DNA of 64,000 bases from GCA-003244245 sp050699635. Its GTDB lineage: Bacteria > Actinomycetota > Actinomycetes > Mycobacteriales > Pseudonocardiaceae. Position 1 is the stretch's first letter; each line of letters begins with the position of its first letter. Below the pieces are notes generated by a model. The model was given only the letters and a program-made list of their open reading frames with translations. It made no database searches and was not told the origin of the DNA. The stretch lies in contig JBOHFK010000008.1 in the NCBI GenBank assembly GCA_050699635.1, forward strand, positions 1-64,000, read 5' to 3'. Both the position numbers and the translations under genes were made by a program. Of the stretch, positions 26,450 to 35,054 are shown one piece after another.

Positions 26450-27541
26450 ATGAATGCCTCGGCCGACTCCACCGCCGGCGACAGCCGCGCCACGGGCGGT
26501 GCTGGCACTGCCGATCGGCAGGTCCGGCGCTGGCCGCTGCGCCTGATCACCCGGACCGCGGCGAAAGCGTGGCATGACAGCTTCGTCTCGATGTCTGCTC
26601 AGGCGGCGTTCTGGATGACGCTGTCGCTGCCGCCGCTGCTGCTGGGATTGCTGGGCAGCCTCGGCTTCGTCACCAGCTGGTTGGGCCCGTCCACAGTCGA
26701 GGCGGCGCAGCGGGAGATCGTGCGATTGGCCACCGGCGTGTTCAGCGCGGATGTCGTCAATCAGATCATCCGTCCCACGGTGTCCGACATCCTCACCCAG
26801 GGGCACAGCTCGATCGTCTCGGTGGGCTTCGTCATCTCGTTGTGGGCCGGTTCCTCGGCGCTGGCATCCCTGGTTGACTCGATCACTGCCGCCTATCACC
26901 AGCACGCCGTCCGCCACCCGGTGTGGCAGCGGATCTTCGCCCTGCTGCTCTACGCGGTCGCGCTGATCGGATCGGTGTTCCTGCTCCCGCTGACCGCGCT
27001 GGGCCCGGACCTGATCCCCGAGTTACTTCCGGTGGCGGTGCGACCGACGGTGACCCAGCTGATCGGCATCTTTTACTATCCTGGGCTCGGTGCCCTGCTG
27101 ATGATTGGGCTGGCCACGCTGTACAAGGTGGTGCTTCCCAACAAGCTGCCCTGGCACCGCGGACTGCCCGGCGCGCTGCTGGCGATGGTGGTGTTCCTGG
27201 TCACCAGTTCCGTGCTGCGGCTCTATATCTCGTCGGTAACCGGTACCGGGTACACCTACGGGGCGCTCGCCGCCCCGATCGCGTACTTGCTGTTCTCGTT
27301 CTTCATCGCGATGGCCATCGTGCTCGGCGCAGAGTTCAACAGCGCCATCGAGGAGATGTGGCCCGCTCACCCGACCAGGCGGGATCGCCGACGTGGGCGG
27401 CGGCGGACGATGGCTCGCCTGGCGGCGCGCACCCGGCCCAACGGCGACCGGGCCGGCAACGATCAGTCGCAGCCCTCATCCGTCCAGGGTGCCGATCGGC
27501 TGAGTGGCCAGGATGGCGCCACGCGTCAGCGAACCGCGTGA
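26450..27541 (+). CDS. YihY/BrkB-family inner-membrane protein
   Basis: A 363-aa membrane protein of the YihY (formerly RNase BN) family, function not settled. After a polar N-terminus, MSAQAAFWMTLSLPPLLLGL starts the first of about six membrane spans; FVISLWAGSSALASLVDSIT and YYPGLGALLMIGLATLYKVV are typical family segments, and LVTSSVLRLYISSVTGTGYT follows. The C-terminal 60 residues are Arg-rich, then Ser/Gln/Gly-rich. ATG 26450 is the likeliest start although no strong ribosome site precedes it; the frame is open from 26390. Confidence 0.83.
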   Translation: MNASADSTAGDSRATGGAGTADRQVRRWPLRLITRTAAKAWHDSFVSMSAQAAFWMTLSLPPLLLGLLGSLGFVTSWLGPSTVEAAQREIVRLATGVFSADVVNQIIRPTVSDILTQGHSSIVSVGFVISLWAGSSALASLVDSITAAYHQHAVRHPVWQRIFALLLYAVALIGSVFLLPLTALGPDLIPELLPVAVRPTVTQLIGIFYYPGLGALLMIGLATLYKVVLPNKLPWHRGLPGALLAMVVFLVTSSVLRLYISSVTGTGYTYGALAAPIAYLLFSFFIAMAIVLGAEFNSAIEEMWPAHPTRRDRRRGRRRTMARLAARTRPNGDRAGNDQSQPSSVQGADRLSGQDGATRQRTA

Positions 27542-27593
27542 CCCACACCGGCGAATGCTGAGGGGTTGCGCGGGCCTGGGACACCCACGGGTC

Positions 27594-27656
27594 CCGCGGG
27601 ACACCCGCACCCGAGTCCCCGCGGGACACCCGCACCCGAGTCCCCGCGGGACACAC
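27594..27656. repeat. 25-bp tandem repeat, two full units and a third partial
   Basis: Units start at 27594 and 27619 (CCGCGGGACACCCGCACCC plus GAGTCC), with a third, degenerate, from 27644 and a partial one just before 27594. CCGCGGG at each unit start is near-palindromic. The array ends 14 bases before the start codon of the diiron protein, within its leader. Confidence 0.85.
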
Positions 27657-27670
27657 GAGAGGGCGTGCCT

Positions 27671-28552
27671 ATGTCATTCGACATCGCCAGCTACAGCGCC
27701 AACGCCCGCCGGGTGGCGGATGACGACGTCGACTACACCGCTTTCGAGCGCGATCCGCTACCCGAACCCGCGTTGCGGGCGTTGCAGTACATGTCCGATG
27801 TCGAGAGCCACACCATCTGCTACCTGCGAGATCTGCTGGTCACACCCTCACACCAAGATCCGGAAATCACCACGTTCCTCACCATGTGGGCCTTCGAGGA
27901 GTTCTGGCACGGCGAGGTGCTGGACAAGGTGCTGGCCGCGCACGGCCGAGTCGTGGGCCCCGAGCGGATTCGCCGAATCCGGCTCAGCCAGGGAAGGAAT
28001 GATCGGTTTTCGCCGATCTATCAGGCGCTGGCGGCCAACCTGGTCGGTGACGACTTCATCGCGGTGCACATGACCTTCGGAGTGATCAACGAATGGTCCA
28101 CCTACGCCGCATACGGCCGGTTGCTGGCTCAGACTGACCATGCCGAGCTGAGCAAGGTGGTGAGCCGCATCCAGCGCCAGGAGACCCGGCACGTGGCGTT
28201 CTACGCCAGCCAGGCCCGGCGACGACTGGAACGCTCCCGGGCGGCTCGGTTGCTGACCAGGCTCGTACTCAGGGCATTGTGGACCCCGGTCGGGTCGGGG
28301 ATCATGCCCGCGGCGGAGACAGCGTTCCTGTTGCGCTATCTGATGGGTGGCGCCGAGGGCTCCCAGATGATCCAGCAGATCGATGACAAGATCGACCATT
28401 TGCCCGGTCTGGCCGGCCTGCACCTGGTCCGCCGGGCTGCTGCTCGCTACGGGGTGGGGCCAGGCGCCCGTGGCCACGGCGCAGTTCGAGTCCCCCGAGC
28501 CACGGTCCTGCCGTGGTCGGTGCTGCTCACCCCTCGCTCAGCCGCTGAGTGA
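27671..28552 (+). CDS. Ferritin-like diiron protein
   Basis: A 293-aa helical protein with the two diiron motifs of the ferritin-like/acyl-ACP-desaturase group: MWAFEEFWHGEVL (E plus ExxH, about residues 74-86) and QRQETRHVAFYASQ (ExxH), with further candidate ligands in DVESHTICYL and FGVINEWSTYAAY. Such proteins catalyse O2-dependent desaturation, hydroxylation or deformylation of acyl chains. ATG 27671 is preceded by GAGAGGGCG. Its 3' end overlaps larE convergently by 15 bp. Being next to a cluster of acyl-modifying genes, a role in the same lipid pathway is possible but not shown. Confidence 0.8.
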   Translation: MSFDIASYSANARRVADDDVDYTAFERDPLPEPALRALQYMSDVESHTICYLRDLLVTPSHQDPEITTFLTMWAFEEFWHGEVLDKVLAAHGRVVGPERIRRIRLSQGRNDRFSPIYQALAANLVGDDFIAVHMTFGVINEWSTYAAYGRLLAQTDHAELSKVVSRIQRQETRHVAFYASQARRRLERSRAARLLTRLVLRALWTPVGSGIMPAAETAFLLRYLMGGAEGSQMIQQIDDKIDHLPGLAGLHLVRRAAARYGVGPGARGHGAVRVPRATVLPWSVLLTPRSAAE

Positions 28553-29368
28553 TCCCGAGTGATAACGCGCCAGTTCACCTTTCCCGTGGACGCCCGCTTC
28601 CGCGACCCGGGCCAGCAACCCCGCTCGGGTCTGGACCGAGACGACATCGAGAGCGGCCTGGTCGAGCTCCACCCGGAAGCCCGCACTACCCAACAACCGG
28701 ACCCGCAGATCGCGGACCGGCACCTGCTGCTCACCGAGATATCCGCCAGCGGCCAGTTCGGCCCTCTCGACCACACCGAGCGCGTTGACCGTCACCGGCA
28801 CCCCGACCGCGATCCGGGAGGCCAGGCATGGGGTGCTCGGCTTATCTCGCACCGACAGATCCCAGTGCGCAGCCAGCATGCGCACGACATGTTTGGTGGC
28901 CCCGATGTCGGCGAGTGGCTCGCACACCCTGAGCTCAGCGGCAGCGCGCAGTCCGGGGCGGTGCGCAGCGCGCCGATCATCAACGTGCGTGCCGGTAGCG
29001 ACGTGCTCGACGCCACGCCGGTGCGCGAGGCCACTGACCGCAGCGAGCACCGTGCGCTTACAGAAGTAGCAGCGATCACCAGCATTGGCCCGGTAACCCG
29101 GGTCGGCGTGCTCGCGGGTAGGCAATACCACCAGTTCTGCCCCGATCTGGCCGGCGACGCGGCGCGCGTTCATGAGTTCGGCGCGGGCCAGGCTGGGCGA
29201 GTCGGCGATGGCGGCCAGCACGGCATCGGCGCCAAGCGCCTGGACGGCTCCGGCCAGCACCACTGCGGAGTCGACCCCGCCCGAGAAGGCCACCACCACC
29301 CCACCCAACCGGCTCAGCCGGGCGAGCAGAATCGTCGCCGCCGACTGGGCGCTGCAGAACTCCACCAT
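28538..29368 (-). CDS. larE: LarE, ATP-dependent sacrificial sulfur transferase for nickel-pincer cofactor
   Basis: A 276-aa PP-loop enzyme that adds sulfur to the pyridinium dicarboxylate adenylate made by LarB. Seen: VVVAFSGGVDSAVVLAG (PP-loop), GDRCYFCKRTVL (family CxxC pair), and KPSTPCLASRI, whose Cys matches the sacrificial Cys176 of Lactobacillus plantarum LarE, so this is probably the single-turnover type that becomes dehydroalanine. Start at ATG 29368 rather than 29392 by family length. It is divergent from larB with 57 bp between, so both are probably driven from the same small promoter region. Confidence 0.93.
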   Translation of the reverse strand: MVEFCSAQSAATILLARLSRLGGVVVAFSGGVDSAVVLAGAVQALGADAVLAAIADSPSLARAELMNARRVAGQIGAELVVLPTREHADPGYRANAGDRCYFCKRTVLAAVSGLAHRRGVEHVATGTHVDDRRAAHRPGLRAAAELRVCEPLADIGATKHVVRMLAAHWDLSVRDKPSTPCLASRIAVGVPVTVNALGVVERAELAAGGYLGEQQVPVRDLRVRLLGSAGFRVELDQAALDVVSVQTRAGLLARVAEAGVHGKGELARYHSGSLSG

Positions 29369-29425
29369 GGTCGACGATCCTCGCACGTCCACCGGTGCAC
29401 CGGACCGCGTGAGATAGTCGGCGCC

Positions 29426-30196
29426 GTGGTCGACTCAGCTCCCCGTCCAGGGCAGGATCCGGCCTGCGCAGGCGGCGGCGGTGACGTAACCGGCATCGCC
29501 CACCTGGATCTGGAACGCCGGCGACGCACCGCCGTCCCGGAGGTCGTCTTCGGCGCCGGCAAGACGGCAGAGCAGACGCTGCGGCTGTTGGCCGCTACCC
29601 GCCGTGGCGCGCCCGGATTCCCCGCCCTGGCCACCCGGTGCCCCGACGAGGTGTTGCACCGGGTGGGCAGCGCCTTCCCCGCCGATCCAGTCGTGGTCGA
29701 TCCGGTCGGCCGGACCGTGATTGTCGGTGCCCTGCCCCCTGCCCACGGGTTCGTCGTGGTGGTCACCGGAGGCACCTCGGACCTGCCCGTGGCGCACGAG
29801 GCGATCGCCACCCTGCAAGCGCTGGGCACCGGGCACCGGTTGATCGCCGATGTCGGAGTCGCGGGCCTGCACCGGCTGTTCGCCTATCTTGACGACCTGT
29901 CCGCGGCCGACTGCGTGATCGCCATCGCCGGGATGGAAGGCACCCTGCCCGGGGTGGTGACCGGCTTGATCCGGGCACCGGTCGTCGGCGTACCCACCAG
30001 TGTGGGCTACGGAGTCAGCGCTGGCGGTCACGTCGCCGTGGCGACGATGCTCGCCTCCTGCGCGCCTGGGCTGGCGGTGGTCAACATCGACAATGGCTTC
30101 GGCGCGGCGGCGCACGCGGTCAAGATCGTTGAGAAGCTGCACGGTGGCACAGTGCACGATGACACGGGTCACGATGACACGGGTCACGATGAGTGA
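29426..30196 (+). CDS. larB: LarB, pyridinium-3,5-dicarboxylate mononucleotide synthase
   Basis: First enzyme of nickel-pincer nucleotide synthesis; carboxylates nicotinic acid adenine dinucleotide at C5 and hydrolyses it. The 256-aa protein has the N-terminal GIAHLDLERRRRTAVPEVVF segment and the PurE-like core: VVVTGGTSDLPVAHEAIATL, IADVGVAGLHRLFA, IAIAGMEGTLPGVVTGLI, GVPTSVGYGVSAGG. GTG 29426 is the only suitable start after the divergent larE. The C-terminus ends in HDDTGHDDTGHDE, encoded by 15-bp direct repeats; this acidic, His-containing tail could bind nickel. The stop overlaps larC by 8 bp. Confidence 0.93.
   Translation: MVDSAPRPGQDPACAGGGGDVTGIAHLDLERRRRTAVPEVVFGAGKTAEQTLRLLAATRRGAPGFPALATRCPDEVLHRVGSAFPADPVVVDPVGRTVIVGALPPAHGFVVVVTGGTSDLPVAHEAIATLQALGTGHRLIADVGVAGLHRLFAYLDDLSAADCVIAIAGMEGTLPGVVTGLIRAPVVGVPTSVGYGVSAGGHVAVATMLASCAPGLAVVNIDNGFGAAAHAVKIVEKLHGGTVHDDTGHDDTGHDE
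30147..30192 (+). repeat. 15-bp tandem repeats at the larB-larC junction
   Basis: About three copies of a CACGATGACACGGGT-type unit, in frame, form the HDDTG repeats of the LarB tail and run into the larC start codon at 30189. Each unit carries an ATG or GTG in the larC frame (MTRVTMTRVTMSES), so the exact larC start is ambiguous. Confidence 0.85.
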
Positions 30197-31418
30197 GTCG
30201 AGGGCAGCGTACCTGGACTGCACCGCAGGCGTGGCCGGTGACATGCTGCTCGGCGCGTTGCTCGACGCTGGAGCTGACTTTGGCCCGGTGCGCACGGCAG
30301 TGCGTTCGCTGGGTGTGCCCGGCCTGGACATCCGGGTGGAGCAGACCCGGCGCTGCGGGCTGCGCTGCGCGAGAGCAGTGGTCATCGCCCCCGGTATCGG
30401 AGAACCCCACCGCGGGCTGGCTGATGTGCTGGCCGCCATCGAGGGCGCCGCATTGAGCCCAGCCGCCGCCCTGATGGCCGCTGACACCTTCCGGCTACTC
30501 GCCCACGCCGAGGCCGAGGTCCACAGCATGCCTCCCGAGCTGGTGCATTTCCATGAAGTAGGCGCCGCTGACGCGCTGGCCGACGTGGTCGGCACCGCGG
30601 TCGCCGCCGATCAGCTCGGGATGCTCGCCGATGATGCGCTGGTGCGGTGTTCGGCGCTGGCGGCAGGTAGCGGAACGGCGCGCAGCGCGCACGGCGCGAT
30701 CCCGGTGCCCGCACCGGCCGTCCTCCAGATCGTTGCGCTCCGTAATATGTCTCTGACCAACGGTCACCTCGCCGGCGAGCGCACCACGCCCACCGGTGCG
30801 GCGTTGGCCGCAATATTGGCCACCCCTGGCCCGCTGCCGCCGATGACCGTCAGTACGGTCGGCAGCGGCGCCGGCTACCGCGACAACCCGGAGCGACCCA
30901 ACATCACCCGGGTGCTGATCGGCCGCCGTACCGAGCCGGAACCAACACCTGGAACTGCGGAGCCAGTGGTCGTCGTGGAGACCACCGTCGACGATCTTGA
31001 GCCGGAGCTATGGCCGGGGGTATTGCTGGCCGTCCGGGCGGCCGGAGCGTGGGACTGCTGGACCACCGCCACCATCGGCCGGCACGGCAGGCCCGGCCAG
31101 GTGCTCACCGCGCTGTGCACCGAGCAGGTCCGCCCCGCAGTGGTGGATGCGTTGTTCCGGCACAGCACCACGCTCGGTGTGCGATGGACGCCCTGGCAAC
31201 GCACGACGCTGCCGCGGATCACCGTGCCGGTGCCGGTGGGGCCACTCGGGGCGGAACACGAGATCACCGTCAAGGTCGCCGCCGGGCCGGGAGGCCGGAC
31301 CGCCAAACCTGAACTCGCCGACGCGGAACGGGTCGCCCAGGCGCTGGGCTGGCCGGTGCGACGGGTCTGCGAGGCCGCCCTATCCGCCTACCACCGCGAC
31401 CATCCGGCCCAGCCGTGA
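30189..31418 (+). CDS. larC: LarC, nickel insertase (CTP-dependent) for the pincer cofactor
   Basis: Inserts nickel into the dithiocarboxylate pincer nucleotide to make the active cofactor. The 409-aa protein shows AAYLDCTAGVAGDMLLGALL at the N-terminus, VHFHEVGAADALADVVGTAV (His/Asp/Glu probable metal site), SAHGAIPVPAPA, TTPTGAAL and, in the C-terminal half, VVETTVDDLEPELWPGVLLA. In L. plantarum the two halves are joined by a frameshift; here they are one continuous gene. ATG 30189 is used, with alternative in-frame starts 9-30 bases upstream within the repeats. It is followed 64 bp later by the acyl-reductase gene on the same strand. Confidence 0.93.
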   Translation: MSESRAAYLDCTAGVAGDMLLGALLDAGADFGPVRTAVRSLGVPGLDIRVEQTRRCGLRCARAVVIAPGIGEPHRGLADVLAAIEGAALSPAAALMAADTFRLLAHAEAEVHSMPPELVHFHEVGAADALADVVGTAVAADQLGMLADDALVRCSALAAGSGTARSAHGAIPVPAPAVLQIVALRNMSLTNGHLAGERTTPTGAALAAILATPGPLPPMTVSTVGSGAGYRDNPERPNITRVLIGRRTEPEPTPGTAEPVVVVETTVDDLEPELWPGVLLAVRAAGAWDCWTTATIGRHGRPGQVLTALCTEQVRPAVVDALFRHSTTLGVRWTPWQRTTLPRITVPVPVGPLGAEHEITVKVAAGPGGRTAKPELADAERVAQALGWPVRRVCEAALSAYHRDHPAQP

Positions 31419-31482
31419 GTGGCAAACAGTGTTATCGCACTCAATGCTGCTCACCGGCGCGGAGCGCCCCTAGGGTCGAGCC

Positions 31483-33801
31483 ATGAGTCCCGATGAGCTG
31501 GCCGGATCGCACGTTCTGCTCACCGGCGCCACCGGTTTCCTGGGCCAGGCGACCCTGGAGCGGCTGCTGTCGAGCTACCCGGACACCCGGGTATCAGTGC
31601 TGATCCGGCCGCGGGGCGAGCGCGGCGCGGCCGACCGGCTAGGCGCGTTGCTGCGCAAGAACGTCTTTCGCCCGTTAACCGAGCTGCTCGGGGCGGACGC
31701 AGTGGCGCGAGTGGTGCGCGAGCGGGTCAACATCATCGAGGGTGACCTCGGCTCGGTCACCCTGCCCGCCGATCTCGACGTCGTGATCCACGGTGCCTCG
31801 ACGGTGTCCTTCGATCCACCGGTCGACGAGGCGTTCCGCACGAACGTCTCGGGCGTCGCGACCCTGTATGAAGCGCTCACCGGCGCACCGCACGTCGTGC
31901 ACATCTCCACCGCCTACGTCGCTGGCACCCGCAAGGGTGTCGTGGCCGAGGCAGCCCTGGACCACGAGGTGGACTGGCGTCTCGAGCTGGACATGGCGCT
32001 GGCCGCCCGGACTGATGTGGAGCGGGACTCCCGGCGGCCGGAGGTGCTGCGCCGTGCGCTGGCGCAAGCCGGCGGGGAGCACGCCAAAGCCGGCCCGCAG
32101 TCCACCGCCGCTGACACCGAGCGGCTGCGCACCGAGTGGGTCACCCGCCGGCTGGTGGACTACGGCCGGACCCGGGCCCGGAGTCTGGGCTGGCCGGATG
32201 TCTACACACTGACCAAGGCGCTGGGTGAACGGGTCGCCGAACAGCTGTGGGCACAAGCAGGCAGGCCGCTGTCGGTGGTCCGCCCCGCCATCGTGGAGAG
32301 CGCGCTTCGGCATCCTTACCCGGGGTGGATCGACGGCTTCAAGATGGCCGACCCGTTGATCATCGCCTTCGGCAGAGGGCTACTGCGCGAATTCCCTGGG
32401 CTCCCGGACTCCGTGCTCGACGTGATCCCGGTCGACCTCGTGGTCAACGCCATCCTCGCGGTCGCGGCCCGGCCCCCTGCCCGCCCAGCCAGCACTGCTC
32501 CGGCATACCTGCACGTCAGCTCCGGGGCCAGCAACCCGCTGACCTTCCAGAACATGTACGCACTGTGCCGGGGGTACTTCAACGACCACCCGATGCCCGA
32601 CGGTGATCGCGGTCACGTTGCGCCCCCCACCTGGCGTTTCCCCGGCAGCCAGCAGGTGGAGCTGACCCTACGCGCCGGGGAACGGGCCGCGGCACTCGCC
32701 GAGAAGGTGCTGCTGGCACTGCCACCATCGCAGCGGTCCCAGGATTGGCTGACCAGTCTGGGTCGCCAGCAGCAGGACCTGGTGCAGTTGCGGGAATACG
32801 CCGACCTCTACGGCGTCTACGCCCGCGCCGAGGTGATCTACGATGATCGCCGGCTGCAGGAACTGCACGCTACCTTGCCACCGCAGCGCAGGGCCGATCA
32901 TGGCTTCGATCCTACGGTCATCGACTGGCGAGCCTACCTGCAGGACGTGCACTGCCCGTCGATCACGGCCACCCTCCGCCGGGCTGGGCAGCGGCGGGGA
33001 CGCCCCACCACAGGTCAGCGCGGATCGCAGTTGATCTCGCTGCCCGAACGCACCGATGTGGCTGCGGTATTCGACCTGGAGGGCACCATCGTGAACTCCA
33101 ATGTCGTCGAGTCCTACCTGTGGGCCCGGCTAGCCACGATGCCCCGCTCCGGCTGGCTACGTGAGCTCGCCGATCTGGCCCGCTGCGCCCCGCGGTATCT
33201 CTACGCCGAACGCCATGACCGCGGGGAACTCCTGCGCGCCTTCCTGCGCCGCTACGCCGGCGCCCGCGCTGAAGAGCTGCGAGCGCTGGTCACCGAGGTA
33301 CTCGGTGACGCTCTGTTGCACCGGGTGATGCCTGAAGCCACCCGGCAGATCCGCCGGCACCGCGAGGCCGGGCACCGCACCGTGCTGATCACCGGCGCGG
33401 TAGACCTGCACGTCGAACCACTGTCGGTGCTGTTCGACGAGGTGGTAGCCAGCCGGATGCACGTCCGGGATGGCGTGTTCACCGGGTTTCTCGAGTCCCC
33501 GCCCCTGGTCGATGAGGCGCGCGCGGCGTGGCTACGGAAATACGCCCAGGCCCACGCTCTGCACTTGGATCGCTCTTACGCCTACGCCGACAGCTACTCC
33601 GACCGCCCACTGCTGGAGGCGGTGGGGCATCCGCATGTGGTCAACCCGGATTCCCAGCTTTTCCGGTACGCCCGGCGGCGACGCTGGGTGATGCACCGCT
33701 GGGGCGCGCACACCGGCGGGCTGCTCGAGGTGCTGCTCGACGTCACCCGCGCTACCGCTGTCGGAGCCGGCCAGACAGATGTCACGAGCGTGCGGCGATG
33801 A
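31483..33801 (+). CDS. Acyl-CoA reductase-like protein fused to HAD-IB hydrolase
   Basis: A 772-aa fusion. Residues about 1-400 are an extended short-chain reductase of the fatty acyl reductase/male-sterility type: NAD(P) motif TGATGFLG (14-21), HISTAYVAG, and the Tyr-Lys pair in DVYTLTKALGE. Residues about 525-745 are a HAD-IB hydrolase: motif I AVFDLEGTIVNSNV (D531, E533), motif II TVLITGAVD, and ADSYSDRPLLEAVG (motifs III/IV). The second Asp of the DxD motif is Glu, seen in some but not most phosphatases. The pair suggests reduction of an acyl thioester coupled to hydrolysis of a phosphate or similar group. Its stop overlaps the next gene as ATGA. Confidence 0.87.
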   Translation: MSPDELAGSHVLLTGATGFLGQATLERLLSSYPDTRVSVLIRPRGERGAADRLGALLRKNVFRPLTELLGADAVARVVRERVNIIEGDLGSVTLPADLDVVIHGASTVSFDPPVDEAFRTNVSGVATLYEALTGAPHVVHISTAYVAGTRKGVVAEAALDHEVDWRLELDMALAARTDVERDSRRPEVLRRALAQAGGEHAKAGPQSTAADTERLRTEWVTRRLVDYGRTRARSLGWPDVYTLTKALGERVAEQLWAQAGRPLSVVRPAIVESALRHPYPGWIDGFKMADPLIIAFGRGLLREFPGLPDSVLDVIPVDLVVNAILAVAARPPARPASTAPAYLHVSSGASNPLTFQNMYALCRGYFNDHPMPDGDRGHVAPPTWRFPGSQQVELTLRAGERAAALAEKVLLALPPSQRSQDWLTSLGRQQQDLVQLREYADLYGVYARAEVIYDDRRLQELHATLPPQRRADHGFDPTVIDWRAYLQDVHCPSITATLRRAGQRRGRPTTGQRGSQLISLPERTDVAAVFDLEGTIVNSNVVESYLWARLATMPRSGWLRELADLARCAPRYLYAERHDRGELLRAFLRRYAGARAEELRALVTEVLGDALLHRVMPEATRQIRRHREAGHRTVLITGAVDLHVEPLSVLFDEVVASRMHVRDGVFTGFLESPPLVDEARAAWLRKYAQAHALHLDRSYAYADSYSDRPLLEAVGHPHVVNPDSQLFRYARRRRWVMHRWGAHTGGLLEVLLDVTRATAVGAGQTDVTSVRR

Positions 33802-35009
33802 ACCTGGCGCTGGAATACCACCGCTCCGCGGGACGCTACTTCGCCGCGCGCGCGGTCAGTTCCACCCGCACCGGTGGGCGGCTGGCCGGAGCGCTGGCCA
33901 GCAATATGGCGCCGCTGCGGCTGGTCGAACAGATCGATCCCGTTCCGGGTGACGAGTCCTGGACCCGGGTCGCGCCTACCCTGTCCGGGATCTGTGGCTC
34001 CGACCTGGGCCTGCTGACCGGACGGTCCTCGCCCTACCTCGGACCATTGACCTCGATGCCGTTCGTCCTGGGCCACGAGGTGGTGGGGCGTACCCTCGAC
34101 GAGCTTCCCGAGCTGCCGCGGGGCAGCCGGGTGGTGATCGACCCGGTACTGCGGTGCGCCGCGCGCGGCCTGCCGTCCTGCCCGGCCTGCCTCACCGGGC
34201 ATACCTGCCGCTGTGACCGCATCACCACCGGACGCCTGGCGGCCGGCCTGCAGACCGGGTTCTGCGCTGATACCGGGGGCGGCTGGAGCCGCCGCATGCT
34301 GGCGCATGCCAGCCAGCTGCACCCCGTGCCGGACTCGATGCCCGACGAGATCGCGGTCCTCGTGGAGCCGTTGGCCTGCGCAGTTCATGCGGCGCGCCGG
34401 GTACCGGTCAGTCCGGGTGCATCGGTACTGGTGATCGGCGCGGGAACAGTGGGCCTGCTCACTGTGCTCGCGCTGCGCAAGCTCACTGCGGCCGGCGAGG
34501 TGCACGTGATCGCCAAACACCGCCATCAAGCCGACCGGGCCCGCGAACTCGGCGCCACCCAGGTCATCGGCACCGACGGCGCAGCCAGGGCGCTGCGTCG
34601 CAGCACCGGGGCCCTGCTGGTCGAGCCGGAACTCGGCGAGGACTACCTGCTCGGCGGGATCGATCTGGCTTTCGAGTGCACCGGCGCTTCGGCGGGCCTG
34701 ACCACCGCACTGCGGTCGCTGCGCGCCGGTGGCACGGTCGTCACATCGGGAATGCCGGCAGGCGGAGTGGATCTGACTCCATTGTGGTACCGGGAGCTAC
34801 ACCTGGTCGGGGCCTACGCCTCCGCAATCGGTGAAGAGCCCAGCCAGGGGGACTTCCCGGAGGCCATCGCCCTGGCGACGACGGCGCCTCTGGACGGATA
34901 CGTTGACACGAAATATCCACTGGACAAGTGGCGTGACGCGGTCGATCACGCTGCCGCGGCCGGCCGGCTGGGCACCATCAAGGTCGTCTTCGCACCCAGC
35001 AGAGGCTAA
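33798..35009 (+). CDS. Zinc-dependent medium-chain alcohol dehydrogenase
   Basis: A 403-aa MDR dehydrogenase, NAD(P)-linked oxidation or reduction of an alcohol/aldehyde. Catalytic zinc ligands: C66 in SGICGSDLGLL and H93-E94 in LGHEVVG. A structural-zinc-like cluster follows (C120, C128, C131, C137, C139 around CPACLTGHTCRC). The Rossmann part has VLVIGAGTVGLLTVLAL. The 40-residue N-terminal extension and the insert around 205-215 are unusual for the family. It starts inside the stop of the reductase-HAD gene and is followed after 45 bp by the LarA homologue, so it is part of one operon with them. Confidence 0.9.
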   Translation: MNLALEYHRSAGRYFAARAVSSTRTGGRLAGALASNMAPLRLVEQIDPVPGDESWTRVAPTLSGICGSDLGLLTGRSSPYLGPLTSMPFVLGHEVVGRTLDELPELPRGSRVVIDPVLRCAARGLPSCPACLTGHTCRCDRITTGRLAAGLQTGFCADTGGGWSRRMLAHASQLHPVPDSMPDEIAVLVEPLACAVHAARRVPVSPGASVLVIGAGTVGLLTVLALRKLTAAGEVHVIAKHRHQADRARELGATQVIGTDGAARALRRSTGALLVEPELGEDYLLGGIDLAFECTGASAGLTTALRSLRAGGTVVTSGMPAGGVDLTPLWYRELHLVGAYASAIGEEPSQGDFPEAIALATTAPLDGYVDTKYPLDKWRDAVDHAAAAGRLGTIKVVFAPSRG

Positions 35010-35054
35010 TAGTCACCGGAGCGCGCGGCGCTGCACGTAGGGGCAGGAGTGAAT

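Noticed and set aside
28559..29425. Extension of the larB frame upstream over larE
   Set aside because: The frame is open but antisense to larE and unlike LarB; the conserved LarB region starts after GTG 29426.
30189..31418. Programmed frameshift in larC as in lactobacilli
   Set aside because: The gene is one continuous frame covering both halves.
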